Source of the DNA: Spirochaetae bacterium HGW-Spirochaetae-4
GTDB lineage: Bacteria; Spirochaetota; Spirochaetia; Sphaerochaetales; Sphaerochaetaceae
DNA length: 64,000 nt
NCBI GenBank assembly: GCA_002839335.1
Contig: PGXU01000004.1
Span: forward strand, 32,476 to 96,475
Reading direction: 5' to 3'
Shown: positions 1-8,149 of the stretch, in pieces
Position numbering within the stretch: position 1 is the stretch's first letter
Layout of the letters: each line of letters opens with the position of its first letter
Program-made: the position numbers and the translations under genes
The notes under the pieces: model-generated
Told to the model about the DNA's origin: nothing
Database searches by the model: none
The model's input: only the letters and a program-made list of their open reading frames with translations

Positions 1-581
1 ACGATTCCTACTATCTGCATGTCCATGGCTTCGTAGAAGCCTCCGTTGCCTCGGGTCACCAAGGTGACCCAGTAGCCGACCTTCGCCCCGATATCCTCGG
101 CGAACCAGGAGCCTATCACCAATTCGTTGGTGCCGCTCTCGACAAAGCGCCCTTCGATCAGGGTGTCCTCGAATCGGAATACGGTATTGTCCAATTCGGG
201 ATCCACCGCCGTCACCTGGACCGGCATGTTGCCATCCTCGCCGAAGTCATCGCTGTAGAGGATCAGGTCCGCGGAGAACATCGTACGGGGTGCCGCCGCG
301 ATTCCTTCTTTCCGCAGTGCATCGACTATGGTGTTGGGGTCATCGATCGATATGTCCAAGGGACGCATCAACCGTTCTTCCCAATAGTCGGGATGCATGA
401 TGCGGGCCGATGCGGTCTCATACCAGCGCAAATTGCGCATCGATTCGAATTCGGCTCCCAACAGGATCGAGTCGACCACGATATACATCATCAGTCCGAC
501 AGCTATCGCCACCGCGGTGATGATAGTCCGCCTTTTGTAACGGGTGAGGTTCTTCAAAGCCAATGAGATGATGAATCTCAC
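1..581 (-). CDS. ABC transporter permease, MacB/FtsX-LolE type (partial, second copy)
   Basis: The 5' 193 codons of an ABC permease that runs off the left edge, so the C-terminal membrane part is missing. It starts at a GTG (581) with an AGGAGG six bases upstream inside the ATPase stop region, two bases after the ATPase TAA. The product has a cytoplasmic KNLTRYKRRT stretch, one membrane segment (about residues 20-42) and the start of the large extracytoplasmic MacB-like domain. It is a close paralogue of the permease at 1273-2526: long blocks such as GYWVTLVTRGNGGF and DNTVFRFEDTL are identical and overall identity looks near 70% by eye. The gene order permease-ATPase-permease suggests a heterodimeric membrane part sharing one ATPase. 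Such systems move lipoproteins, peptides or drugs; the substrate here is unknown. Confidence 0.9.
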   Translation of the reverse strand, partial: MRFIISLALKNLTRYKRRTIITAVAIAVGLMMYIVVDSILLGAEFESMRNLRWYETASARIMHPDYWEERLMRPLDISIDDPNTIVDALRKEGIAAAPRTMFSADLILYSDDFGEDGNMPVQVTAVDPELDNTVFRFEDTLIEGRFVESGTNELVIGSWFAEDIGAKVGYWVTLVTRGNGGFYEAMDMQIVGI

Positions 582-583
582 GG

Positions 584-1261
584 TTACCTCCTTTCGTCGC
601 TGACGATCTGCCCGTCGTGCAACAACACCAGACGAGCCGCATAATCCATGACCATGCTGTCGTGGGTGGAGAAGATGAAGGTCGTATGGTACTTCCGGTT
701 CATCTCCTTCATGAGCTTGAGGATCTCCTCGCCTGTCTTGGAGTCGAGGTTCGCGGTCGGTTCATCGGCCAGGACGATCTTGGGGTTCTTCACCAGGGCC
801 CTGGCAATGGCGATGCGTTGCTGCTGGCCACCGGAGAGCCGGTCTGGCCGTCGGTGCTCCATTCCCTCGAGTCCGACTTCCTTGAGGATGCGCATGGTCC
901 GTTCCTCGATCTCCTTTTCCGGAATGTTGAGGATAGACAACACGAACGATACATTCTCGTAGGCACTCAGTACCGGAATGAGGTTGTAGGTCTGGAAGAT
1001 GAATCCCAGGTTGTTGCGACGGAACTCGGTTTTGGTCTTCTTGTCCATACCCGAGACCGGTTGTCCCTCTATGGTGATCTCCCCGCCGTCGAGCGCATCG
1101 ATACACCCGATGAGGTTCAACAAGGTTGTCTTACCCGAGCCGGAGGGTCCTGCGATGGAGAGGAATTCCCCATCCCCAATGTCCAGGGAGACTCCCTTGA
1201 GCGCCTTGACGACTGTTTCACCCGCCTTGTAGTTGCGGATAACGTTTTGTACCTGAATCAT
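584..1261 (-). CDS. ABC transporter ATP-binding protein, MacB/LolD family
   Basis: Cytoplasmic ATPase of 225 residues, the normal LolD/MacB-NBD length. Walker A GPSGSGKT is at about residues 38-45, the signature LSGGQQQR lies near residue 145, and Walker B with its glutamate is VLADEP followed by the D-loop. The start at 1261 is chosen because AGGAGGAG lies just upstream in minus-strand sense; the open frame extends another 45 codons upstream but that extension lies inside the preceding permease gene and has no family similarity. The stop of the upstream permease (TAG) overlaps the ribosome binding site of this gene, and its own TAA overlaps that of the downstream permease, so the three are tightly coupled. 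It presumably energises the two flanking permeases. Confidence 0.95.
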   Translation of the reverse strand: MIQVQNVIRNYKAGETVVKALKGVSLDIGDGEFLSIAGPSGSGKTTLLNLIGCIDALDGGEITIEGQPVSGMDKKTKTEFRRNNLGFIFQTYNLIPVLSAYENVSFVLSILNIPEKEIEERTMRILKEVGLEGMEHRRPDRLSGGQQQRIAIARALVKNPKIVLADEPTANLDSKTGEEILKLMKEMNRKYHTTFIFSTHDSMVMDYAARLVLLHDGQIVSDERR

Positions 1262-1272
1262 GTTGTCTCCTC

Positions 1273-2526
1273 CTATTGGTGTCTCAGACATGATGGAATA
1301 TCCATTCTTATGGCCCGTCGGGTCGGAATCCATGCAACCAGCATGGAAAGGAAAATTCCCGAAAAGAACGTTGTCAAAATACTTCTCAAACTCCATGCGC
1401 CGCGGAAAATGCTCTGCACCCTATAGGCCATGTCCATTTCCCGCATGAAGAAGCCGAAATCCAACCCCTCCTGCACGATATATATGTTCGCCAGCATACC
1501 CAGGGCCACTCCGATCGACGAGCCCAACAAGCCGATTCCTCCGGCTTCCAGCATGAACAGCCAGTGGATGCTCCGGTCGTCCATTCCCAATGCCCGCATC
1601 ATTCCCAATTCGCGGGTCCGTTCGTTGATCACCATGAGCATGGTGTTGGAAATTCCCACCGCGGCAATCAGGAACACCAGGAACAACATGGTCGACGATC
1701 CGCCGCGTTCGGCTTGCATCATGGCCAGGTAGTCTCCGGCCAAATCCTTCCAGGTCATGACCGTCGTGCCTTTGCCGGATTCGGCCATGAGGCGTGTTAT
1801 CGCTTGGGCCTCGACATCGGTATCGGCCGATTCGGGCAGCGCGATGTCAATCTCGGTGGCCAGATTCTCCATGGCGAGGTAATCGGCGACCGTATCGATC
1901 GGTACCATGAGCAGCGAACGGTTCACATTCGGATTCGGACAATTGACGATTCCCACGATCTGCATGTCCATGGCTTCGAAGAACCCCCCGTTGCCGCGGG
2001 TCACCAGCGTTACCCAATACCCGACCTCCGCCTGCAGGTCCTCTGCCATCCACGATCCGATCACCAGTTCATTCTTGCCGCTTTCAGCGAAGCGTCCCTC
2101 CAGCAAGGTGTCTTCAAACCGGAATACGGTGTTGTCCAACGTGGTGTCCACTGCGGTCACCTGGACAGGGAGGTTCCCATCTTCCCCAAAATCCTCGCTG
2201 TAGAGGATAAGGTCGGCGGCGAACATGATCCGCGGCGTCGCATCGTATCCATGTTCCCGCAACAACTGCACTTTCGTATAGGGGTCGTCGATCGATACAT
2301 CCAGCGGCAGCATCAAGCGGTCCTCCCAATAGCCGGTGGCCATGATCCGCACCGAGGAAGTTTCATACCACTTCAGGTTGCGTACCGATTCCCTGTCGAC
2401 GCCTATGAGGATCGAATCGATCAGGATGAACAGCATCAGGCCGATCGCAATGGTAACCGCGGTGATTATTGTCCTTCGTTTGTAGCGAGTGAGGTTCTTG
2501 CATGCCAGTACAACGAGGAACTTCAT
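1273..2526 (-). CDS. ABC transporter permease, MacB/FtsX-LolE type (complete copy)
   Basis: Permease of 417 residues with the MacB/LolE plan: a cytoplasmic N-terminus, TM1 at about residues 18-40, a large extracytoplasmic MacB_PCD domain to about residue 280, then the FtsX core with three TM segments (SSTMLFLVFLIAAVGISNTM, the segment after HWLFMLEAGG, and the segment near GIFLSMLVAW). The FtsX motif ERTRELGMMRALG, which couples to the ATPase, is present. The start is the ATG at 2526 behind AGGAG with six-base spacing; a TTG two codons upstream is less likely. It lies between the slipin gene and the ATPase and is the paralogue of the truncated permease at the left edge. Confidence 0.95.
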   Translation of the reverse strand: MKFLVVLACKNLTRYKRRTIITAVTIAIGLMLFILIDSILIGVDRESVRNLKWYETSSVRIMATGYWEDRLMLPLDVSIDDPYTKVQLLREHGYDATPRIMFAADLILYSEDFGEDGNLPVQVTAVDTTLDNTVFRFEDTLLEGRFAESGKNELVIGSWMAEDLQAEVGYWVTLVTRGNGGFFEAMDMQIVGIVNCPNPNVNRSLLMVPIDTVADYLAMENLATEIDIALPESADTDVEAQAITRLMAESGKGTTVMTWKDLAGDYLAMMQAERGGSSTMLFLVFLIAAVGISNTMLMVINERTRELGMMRALGMDDRSIHWLFMLEAGGIGLLGSSIGVALGMLANIYIVQEGLDFGFFMREMDMAYRVQSIFRGAWSLRSILTTFFSGIFLSMLVAWIPTRRAIRMDIPSCLRHQ

Positions 2527-2535
2527 TCCCAACTC

Positions 2536-3648
2536 CTAACGACGATCCGCTTCCGGCTCTTCGGTGGCAACCGGTTTGGCGGGTGCCGGTGTCTGCAATT
2601 TCTGCAAGGCGGCACTTCCTAGGACTGTTCCCAGGTTCATGTTGTCCAGTATCGATGCCGGCATGAGCATCATGGAGTTGTTCTGCCGGATTCCCTCGTA
2701 CACCATGTTCATCGCCCGCAGTTGCAAGGCTGTGGGATTATCCGAGTACATGACGGCAGCTTCCTCGAACTGCTTGGCTATCTCGACCTCCGCGGTCGCC
2801 AGGATCACCCGGGATTGCTTTTCCCGTTGGGCCTGTGCCTGCTTGCTCAAGGCATCCTCCAGTTCCTTCGGAATGATGATGTCGGTGATCTCGATCGAAA
2901 GGATGGTGACTCCCCACGGATTTGTCTTGGCATCGAGGGCAAGTTGGATTTCCTTGCCCAGCTCCTCACGTTCGGAGAGGAGGGAGGAGAGGTCGTGTTT
3001 TCCGATCGCATCGCGAAGGGCGGTCTGGGCTGAAAGGATGACCGCTTCGATATAGTTCTCCACTTCAAGGATCGCATGCTTGGCATCCCAGATCATCCAG
3101 AAGGCGAGCGCGTCGACATGCACGGGAACCGTATCGCGGGTCAAGGTCTTCTCGGCGCTGAAATCTGTTGCCCGTATGCGGGTATCGACGAATTCGGCGA
3201 TCCGGTCCACCAGGGGCACGAGGAACAGCAATCCCGGTCCATGCACCTTCCTGAATCGTCCCATGCGCAATACCACCACCTTGTCCCAGTGCAGGATCAG
3301 TTGGACCGATGATGCGACCAACAGACCGGCGGTACCTGCCAAACCCAACGGGTAGAGGGCATTGCCCAGATGTCCCAGGATGATCAGCCAGAGGATCACA
3401 CAGAATTGGATGATGGTTGCCCACATGGGCAAAAGGGATACCAGGAGACCCGCCACGAGGATGATCACCGCCAACGTGATCACCGGATCGAAGGGAATCC
3501 AGGGAAAAAGGGTCATCTGGAGCCAGATGCCACCGCCAATGAAGAGTGCTAGAATGAAAAATGATACGGCGCCAAAGGCGAAGTCGCGTTTCAACGTGAA
3601 CTGTTGCAAGTTCTTGATGCGCTCGAATTTTCGGGTGAATAGGTTCAT
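2536..3648 (-). CDS. SPFH/Band 7 (slipin/stomatin-like) membrane protein
   Basis: A 370-residue protein with two or three hydrophobic segments in the first ~115 residues (FILALFIGGGIWLQMTLFPW, VITLAVIILVAGLLVSLLPM and the following stretch), then a Band 7 domain at about 120-285. The slipin hallmark around DALAFWMIWDAKHAILEVEN is present, followed by the usual alanine/glutamate-rich helix and an oligomerisation region with a proline-rich tail. Slipins form membrane microdomain scaffolds. It overlaps the GntR gene by four bases (ATGA), so translation is coupled, and it sits ahead of the ABC genes. Its position suggests that it organises or stabilises the permeases or acts in the same envelope-stress response; that role is inferred from context. 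Confidence 0.88.
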   Translation of the reverse strand: MNLFTRKFERIKNLQQFTLKRDFAFGAVSFFILALFIGGGIWLQMTLFPWIPFDPVITLAVIILVAGLLVSLLPMWATIIQFCVILWLIILGHLGNALYPLGLAGTAGLLVASSVQLILHWDKVVVLRMGRFRKVHGPGLLFLVPLVDRIAEFVDTRIRATDFSAEKTLTRDTVPVHVDALAFWMIWDAKHAILEVENYIEAVILSAQTALRDAIGKHDLSSLLSEREELGKEIQLALDAKTNPWGVTILSIEITDIIIPKELEDALSKQAQAQREKQSRVILATAEVEIAKQFEEAAVMYSDNPTALQLRAMNMVYEGIRQNNSMMLMPASILDNMNLGTVLGSAALQKLQTPAPAKPVATEEPEADRR

Positions 3649-4067
3649 GATAGGTCTCCCTTTGGTGCGATATCGCTTCCCAGGTCTCGGATGTGGTCCA
3701 ACAGTTCTTCGAGTGTGAACCCATAGGAAGCCGCTTTCGTGATAAATGAGCGGGTGATCTCGGTGAGGATCCGCTCACGTTCAATTGCATCGATGGTGAT
3801 CTGTTTCTCGCTTATGAATGTTCCCGAGCCCTGTTGTGTCACCACGATGTCCCTGATTTCCATTTCATTGTAGGCGCGGGCAACGGTGTTCGGGTTGATG
3901 CTGAGGTCGACGGCAAGGCTGCGCACAGTCGGTAGCCGTGCTCCTTTGGAAAGGCGGCCGTCGGCAATCGCCATTTCCACTTGCAGGATGATTTGCTTGT
4001 AGTAGGGGATTCCGCTCTTGGAATCGAGAGTGAATGTGATTGGTATCTGGTCCGCATCCTTTGTCAT
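3645..4067 (-). CDS. GntR-family transcriptional regulator, YtrA subfamily
   Basis: A 140-residue regulator with an N-terminal winged helix-turn-helix (IPYYKQIILQVEMAIADGRL through RLPTVRSLAVDLSINPNTVARAYNEME, about residues 18-75) and only a short C-terminal helical tail. The YtrA subfamily has this architecture and typically controls neighbouring ABC transporter genes. It is the first gene of the operon with slipin, permeases and ATPase. A perfect inverted repeat lies inside its promoter (4087-4108), so it very probably represses its own operon and responds to an envelope or drug signal. The start at 4067 has AGAAGGGTTG upstream; the match to the ribosome is moderate. Confidence 0.92.
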   Translation of the reverse strand: MTKDADQIPITFTLDSKSGIPYYKQIILQVEMAIADGRLSKGARLPTVRSLAVDLSINPNTVARAYNEMEIRDIVVTQQGSGTFISEKQITIDAIERERILTEITRSFITKAASYGFTLEELLDHIRDLGSDIAPKGDLS

Positions 4068-4085
4068 ATCAACCCTTCTGGGTGG

Positions 4086-4115
4086 ATTGTACTAGTGTAT
4101 TAGTACAATTGTCAA
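4086..4115 (-). promoter_or_regulatory. Promoter with embedded GntR operator
   Basis: Read on the minus strand, TTGACA (4110-4115) and TACAAT (4086-4091) are separated by 18 bases. A perfect 8-bp inverted repeat, TTGTACTA-N6-TAGTACAA, occupies 4087-4108 and fills the space between the two hexamers. A dimer bound there would block RNA polymerase. The site lies about 20 bases upstream of the GntR start, consistent with autorepression. Confidence 0.85.
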
Positions 4116-4193
4116 TAGTACGGTTTATTTTTTTTCTTGGGAGCTGTTCGGGTGGTTTTCGTATGAATCGGAGCGGTCGACGGCAGCTTAAGC

Positions 4194-4222
4194 TTGACGT
4201 CGGGCAATCCTTTTTGCATATT
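4194..4222 (+). promoter_or_regulatory. Promoter for the rhodanese lipoprotein
   Basis: TTGACG (4194-4199) and CATATT (4217-4222) are spaced by 17 bases, followed about ten bases later by a GAGGAG ribosome binding site and the ATG at 4243. The -10 is imperfect. Nothing else was recognised in 4116-4193. Confidence 0.55.
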
Positions 4223-4242
4223 GTGCATACGAGGAGATACGG

Positions 4243-4683
4243 ATGCATTTTGTAAAACTAGCGACAGTGGTACTGGTACTGGGTCTGGTGTTGGGAGCCA
4301 TCTCCTGCAAAGGCAACTCTACGTCCTCATCGAGACAGGAAGGAGTTGATGTGGCAACTGCCATTACAGCACAATACAGGAAGATTTCTCCTCAATTGGC
4401 GAAGGAGATGATGGATTCGGGCGATCCGCTCGTTATAGTGGATGTGCGTACCGAGGCGGAATATGCCCAGGGACACATTGCCGGGGCGATCCTGATTCCG
4501 AATGAGACCATAGGTACGACCCAAAAACCCGAGCAACTGCCCGAATTGGACGATGTGATCCTCGTCTATTGCCGCAGTGGCAATAGGAGCGCACAGGCTG
4601 CACGCAAGCTTGCGGCGTTGGGGTATGTGAATGTATATGACTTCGGAGGAATTGTAGACTGGCCGTACGAGACGGTTCTATAA
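4243..4683 (+). CDS. Rhodanese-like domain lipoprotein
   Basis: A 146-residue exported lipoprotein. The N-terminus has a hydrophobic signal (LATVVLVLGLVLGAISC) ending in a lipobox, so Cys-26 should be lipidated. The rhodanese domain (about residues 45-146) has the CH2A-like DVRTEAEYAQGHIAGAILIP block and the active-site loop CRSGNRS, with the catalytic cysteine at the start of the loop. Single-domain rhodaneses transfer sulfane sulfur; secreted forms are common in anaerobes and their donor is usually unknown. GAGGAG seven bases upstream supports the start. It appears to be a single gene, followed closely by a small open frame. Confidence 0.92.
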   Translation: MHFVKLATVVLVLGLVLGAISCKGNSTSSSRQEGVDVATAITAQYRKISPQLAKEMMDSGDPLVIVDVRTEAEYAQGHIAGAILIPNETIGTTQKPEQLPELDDVILVYCRSGNRSAQAARKLAALGYVNVYDFGGIVDWPYETVL

Positions 4684-4732
4684 GCCGCTATCGACTTTAT
4701 GTAGTGTCGTGGAAGGCACGAAGGAGTGGGTA

Positions 4733-4915
4733 ATGAAGCGAGGAATTCGAGACACGATCAGAAGACCCGATTACGAACGTGATCCCGATTGGGATCTCGG
4801 GGAAGTGCTTGCGGGTCACAAGAAACATACGAATCGGACAAATCGGCAACCGGCACATGTTCCCGAAGAGGAAGTGCTGGAAGACCGCGAGGAACGGTTT
4901 CCCAATACCGACTAG
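4733..4915 (+). CDS. Small hydrophilic orphan protein
   Basis: A 60-residue open frame not assigned to any family. The ATG at 4733 has AAGGAG six bases upstream, which is the main reason to believe it. The product is very charged (many Arg, Glu, Asp and Lys), has no hydrophobic segment and no cysteine, and has a run of Asp/Trp near residue 20 (YERDPDWDLGEVL). It lies 49 bases after the rhodanese stop and 50 bases before the ABC-F ATPase and could be cotranscribed with the rhodanese gene. It may be a chance open frame; comparison across relatives would decide. Confidence 0.5.
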   Translation: MKRGIRDTIRRPDYERDPDWDLGEVLAGHKKHTNRTNRQPAHVPEEEVLEDREERFPNTD

Positions 4916-4929
4916 TGGTCCGCGACAGC

Positions 4930-4959
4930 TTGCCATAGGACGTTGAATCAGGCTACTGT
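4930..4959 (+). promoter_or_regulatory. Promoter predicting a leaderless ABC-F transcript
   Basis: TTGCCA (4930-4935) and TACTGT (4954-4959) are spaced by 18 bases and the ATG at 4966 follows after six bases (TGGGCC). There is no Shine-Dalgarno sequence. Transcription would start at or next to the A of ATG. Confidence 0.55.
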
Positions 4960-4965
4960 TGGGCC

Positions 4966-6834
4966 ATGGTCATTCTCTCGGTAGAAAATATCTCAAAAAC
5001 AGTTAAGGACGAGCCCTTGTTCCAAGATGTCACGTTTGGTATGCAACGTGGCGAGAAGATTGGACTGGTCGGTCCGAACGGATGTGGCAAGAGCACCTTT
5101 CTTCGGGTGCTCGATGGAAGCACATCCACCGATTCCGGCACCGTCGCCAAAGCCCGCGAGTTGTCGATCTCGGTACTGGAACAACAACCCCGCTTCCAAA
5201 GCGGGCAGAAGGTGGAGGACTTTCTCCTCGATGGCGATCATCCGTCCATACACCTGTTGCGCACCTACCATACCCTCGTGGAGGAAGGCAAGGCGCATAC
5301 CAAAGCGAGCGGGAACCGGTTGCACCAGGTCATGGAGCAGATCGAGCATACGCATGCATGGGATGTGCAGACCCGTTTCGCCTCGTTTCTGGGAGAGTTG
5401 CAAGGCCCCTCTCTCGATACTCCCATGGAAGTCCTGTCCGGAGGAATGCTCAAGAAGGTCGCCATAGCCAGGGTGCTCGCGGTGGATGCCGACCTGTTGC
5501 TGCTGGATGAACCCACGAACCATCTCGATATTCCCACTATCCAATGGCTGGAGCGCTATTTGGCATCTCCAGCGATTTCCGTCGTCCTGGTTACCCATGA
5601 CCGATACCTATTGGACCATGTATGTACCGGTATCATGGAATTCGACCGTGGGTATGTCTACCAGCATCCCGGTGCCTATACCCAGTTCCTGCAACGCCGT
5701 GAAGAGCGCCTGTCAAGTCTGCAGGCGGAACAGGATCGGCTCAAGACTGTCTTGCGCAGGGAGTTGGAATGGCTCTCGCGTGGCCCCAAAGCCAGGACCG
5801 GAAAGGATTCCGGACGAAAGAACCGTATCGGGATCATGCAGGATTCGTTGACCACCGAACAACCACAGATGGCCGGCTTCACATCGTTGCACCGCCGTAT
5901 GGGCAAGAAGATCCTCGAATTGGAGAATATCGGAAAGACCTACGGGGATACTCCGGTCGTTCTTCCATTCACCCATAGTTTCTCCAAGGGTGAACGTATC
6001 GGATTGATCGGTCCAAATGGTTCTGGCAAGACCACCCTCTTGGAAATGATCGCGGGCAGGATCGAGCCCGACCAAGGAATTGTCGATGTCGGCTTGAACA
6101 CGGCTTTCGGGTATTACGACCAGCTCGATACACCGATGGACCTTGGTATGACGGTACTTGAACACATCTCGGAAATAGCCGAGGAGGTGACCGTCGCACC
6201 GGGGCAGACCTTGAGTGCCGCCCGTTTTCTGGAACTGTTCGGGTTTCCCGTCTCATTCCATAGGATTTCGATCGGATTGCTCAGCGGTGGCGAACGCCGG
6301 CGGCTGCATCTTGTCGGGGTGCTCATGCAAGCTCCCAACTTCCTCCTGCTCGACGAACCGACGAACGACCTGGATATCGATACCATACGTCGTCTCGAGG
6401 AGTATCTCCTCGATTTCGCCGGTTGCGCACTGGTGGTTTCACACGACCGTGCCTTTCTCGACCGCATTGCCGATACGTTGTTTGTTTTCAGCCAAGACGG
6501 ATGTATCGAGGAGTTCGCCGGTTCCTTCAGCGATTACCAACTTGCTCTGGTCGAGGAGGAGAAGACGATTGTCCGTGAAGTGGAAGAGAAGAAGAGCCGT
6601 CCTTCCCAACGGGAGAAGAAGACTGGCTTGACGTTCAAGGAACGCAAGGAACTGGAACTTCTGGTGTCCCAGATCGATGTGATCGAGGGAGAAATCGCCG
6701 CACTCGAGGCAAGCTTCGCTTCCCGTGATGTGGATCCTACCACCTTGGCCCAGAGGACCCAGGCATATGCGGCAAAACAGGCGTTGCTTGAGAAGAATCT
6801 GCTGAGGTGGGAAGAGCTGGCCGCCAAGGAATAG
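4966..6834 (+). CDS. ABC-F ATPase, Uup-like
   Basis: A 622-residue cytoplasmic protein with two ABC domains and no membrane segments. Domain 1 has Walker A GPNGCGKS (about residues 36-43), signature LSGGMLKK and Walker B LLLLDEPTNHLD. Domain 2 has GPNGSGKT, LSGGERRR and FLLLDEPTNDLD. A charged ABC-F linker lies between them (EERLSSLQAEQDRLKTVLRREL region). The Lys/Glu-rich C-terminal ~80 residues (EVEEKKSRPSQREKKTG onward) look like the coiled coil of Uup, a branched-DNA/ribosome-associated ABC-F protein, rather than the tail of antibiotic-protection types. The family works on ribosomes or nucleic acids, not transport. It is monocistronic, faces the EamA gene, and has a leaderless-type promoter. 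Confidence 0.93.
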   Translation: MVILSVENISKTVKDEPLFQDVTFGMQRGEKIGLVGPNGCGKSTFLRVLDGSTSTDSGTVAKARELSISVLEQQPRFQSGQKVEDFLLDGDHPSIHLLRTYHTLVEEGKAHTKASGNRLHQVMEQIEHTHAWDVQTRFASFLGELQGPSLDTPMEVLSGGMLKKVAIARVLAVDADLLLLDEPTNHLDIPTIQWLERYLASPAISVVLVTHDRYLLDHVCTGIMEFDRGYVYQHPGAYTQFLQRREERLSSLQAEQDRLKTVLRRELEWLSRGPKARTGKDSGRKNRIGIMQDSLTTEQPQMAGFTSLHRRMGKKILELENIGKTYGDTPVVLPFTHSFSKGERIGLIGPNGSGKTTLLEMIAGRIEPDQGIVDVGLNTAFGYYDQLDTPMDLGMTVLEHISEIAEEVTVAPGQTLSAARFLELFGFPVSFHRISIGLLSGGERRRLHLVGVLMQAPNFLLLDEPTNDLDIDTIRRLEEYLLDFAGCALVVSHDRAFLDRIADTLFVFSQDGCIEEFAGSFSDYQLALVEEEKTIVREVEEKKSRPSQREKKTGLTFKERKELELLVSQIDVIEGEIAALEASFASRDVDPTTLAQRTQAYAAKQALLEKNLLRWEELAAKE

Positions 6835-6852
6835 CCGCCGAACCACAGTTCG

Positions 6853-7779
6853 CTATGCCAGCGGTCCCCGCAGGCTCCTCTCCAATATCCAGGCTGATCT
6901 GAATTCCCATAAGGAAAACAACACCAATCCGATGATGACAAGGACATACCCGACTGCTCCGATAGAGGCGAGCCGTTCGCCCAATACCACCAGCCCGAGA
7001 AAGGATGCGGTGATCGGTTCGGTCAGTCCATAGAGAAATGCATGGGATGCCGGAATGCGGCGGGCTCCGGTGGTGAACAGCCAATAGGGGATTGCCGTCG
7101 AGACGAATCCCAGGGCAAGGGCTAGGGAGAACACACCAGGTTCGGCGATCCATGCGATTCCCTGGAATGCGACAATCGGCATGAGTACCAGTGAGGCGGC
7201 GCCCATGACAACAAACGAAGACTCCAACGGTGTCGCATGCTTTTGCATGGAACGCAGATTGGTACCGACGAAGGTCCATGTGGCACCTGCGGTCGCCGCG
7301 AAAAGGCTACCGATCAGCAATCGGTTTCCATCTGCTGTGGTATCGCCGGAAATCGCCATGAAAAAACACCCCAGGGCGATGATGATCGAAGAGACGAGCC
7401 AGGAGAGGCTTTGGCGTTCCTTCCGCACGAATTGTGCGAACAAACCGCTGAACAGTGGGGGAGTGCCGATGAATATCATGGTGGCGATCGTAACTCCCGC
7501 ATTACGTACTCCCATGTATATCGAGGTTTGTGCGATTGCCAGGGCAACAGCGCAGGAAAGGAGAGTCGGAATAGGGAATCGTGTACCTTTGGAAATGATC
7601 CGGCCCCTATGGGATACCATGAGGATTACCGCGAGCCCGATAGCTCCAATCGCGAGCTTGATGGCCCCGACGGCAAGTGGGGAGATGGACTCGGGGAGAA
7701 AGGACGCGAAGGTTCCGTATGTTCCCCAGAAGACGCCCGCAAGCAGTACTTGGGAAGCGCCGATTGTTCTTGTGTGCAT
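6853..7779 (-). CDS. EamA/DMT-superfamily transporter
   Basis: A 308-residue integral membrane protein with about ten hydrophobic segments arranged as two EamA repeats (about residues 10-140 and 155-290). The repeats carry typical sequences such as GVFWGTYGTFASFLPE near the N-terminus and GLTEPITASFLGLVVLGERL in repeat 2. Family members export or import amino acids, nucleosides or other small metabolites; the substrate cannot be read from sequence. It converges with the ABC-F gene with 18 bases between the stops and no clear terminator. The ATG at 7779 lacks a Shine-Dalgarno sequence but has a good promoter placed for a leaderless transcript. Confidence 0.93.
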   Translation of the reverse strand: MHTRTIGASQVLLAGVFWGTYGTFASFLPESISPLAVGAIKLAIGAIGLAVILMVSHRGRIISKGTRFPIPTLLSCAVALAIAQTSIYMGVRNAGVTIATMIFIGTPPLFSGLFAQFVRKERQSLSWLVSSIIIALGCFFMAISGDTTADGNRLLIGSLFAATAGATWTFVGTNLRSMQKHATPLESSFVVMGAASLVLMPIVAFQGIAWIAEPGVFSLALALGFVSTAIPYWLFTTGARRIPASHAFLYGLTEPITASFLGLVVLGERLASIGAVGYVLVIIGLVLFSLWEFRSAWILERSLRGPLA

Positions 7780-7786
7780 GACAGAT

Positions 7787-7816
7787 AGCCTACAGCTGTA
7801 CAGGGGGAGATGTCAA
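7787..7816 (-). promoter_or_regulatory. Promoter predicting a leaderless EamA transcript
   Basis: On the minus strand TTGACA (7811-7816) and TAGGCT (7787-7792) are 18 bases apart, and the ATG at 7779 follows after seven bases. No ribosome binding site is present. Confidence 0.6.
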
Positions 7817-8149
7817 TAAAAACGAAAAAGGTGCGTTCGGTATTGCGTTTTCGGTTCAACTTGCAGTTTCCAGTATGGGACAAAATCACTGGAATAAACT
7901 TGCAATCACCTAGTATCCACAATCCGAATCAGCACCTTTTTACCACGAAAACCATAAAGATTATCGTACCGGTTCAAGCCAGCATGGGAATCGAACCCTT
8001 GTATAGTCACCAGACCTTGCCACTGTTCTTGTCTTAATATATAGATTTTCCAAACATTGGTCAATAGGTATGCGGAAAATGTTGCAAATGGCAAATCGTA
8101 ATGGTACTGTCACACATACCCAAAGCCTTGGGTGCGGGGGGATCCGGAC
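7817..8149. other. Long intergenic region with a possible coding remnant
   Basis: About 330 bases without a convincing gene. On the plus strand TTGCAA (8082-8087) and TACTGT (8105-8110), 17 bases apart, are a candidate promoter for the acyltransferase gene. On the minus strand an open frame (7906-8094) ends in a protein-like stretch (GFRGKKVLIRIVDTR) but has no ribosome binding site and is short; it may be the relic of a small antitoxin-like or DNA-binding gene. A GGGTTCGATTCCC string on the minus strand resembles a tRNA T-arm, but no acceptor partner was found. Confidence 0.35.

Noticed and set aside
617..1426. Long plus-strand open frame opposite the ABC ATPase
   Set aside because: It is antisense to a clear ATPase with intact motifs; its translation has no family resemblance.
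1564..2622. 352-codon plus-strand frame opposite the permease
   Set aside because: Histidine/arginine-rich translation typical of an antisense shadow in GC-rich third positions; the minus strand is clearly coding.
7985..8005. GGGTTCGATTCCC on the minus strand, resembling a tRNA or tmRNA T-arm
   Set aside because: The T-stem is only three sure pairs, no acceptor-stem partner lies 60-75 bases upstream, and no anticodon or tmRNA tag region is visible.
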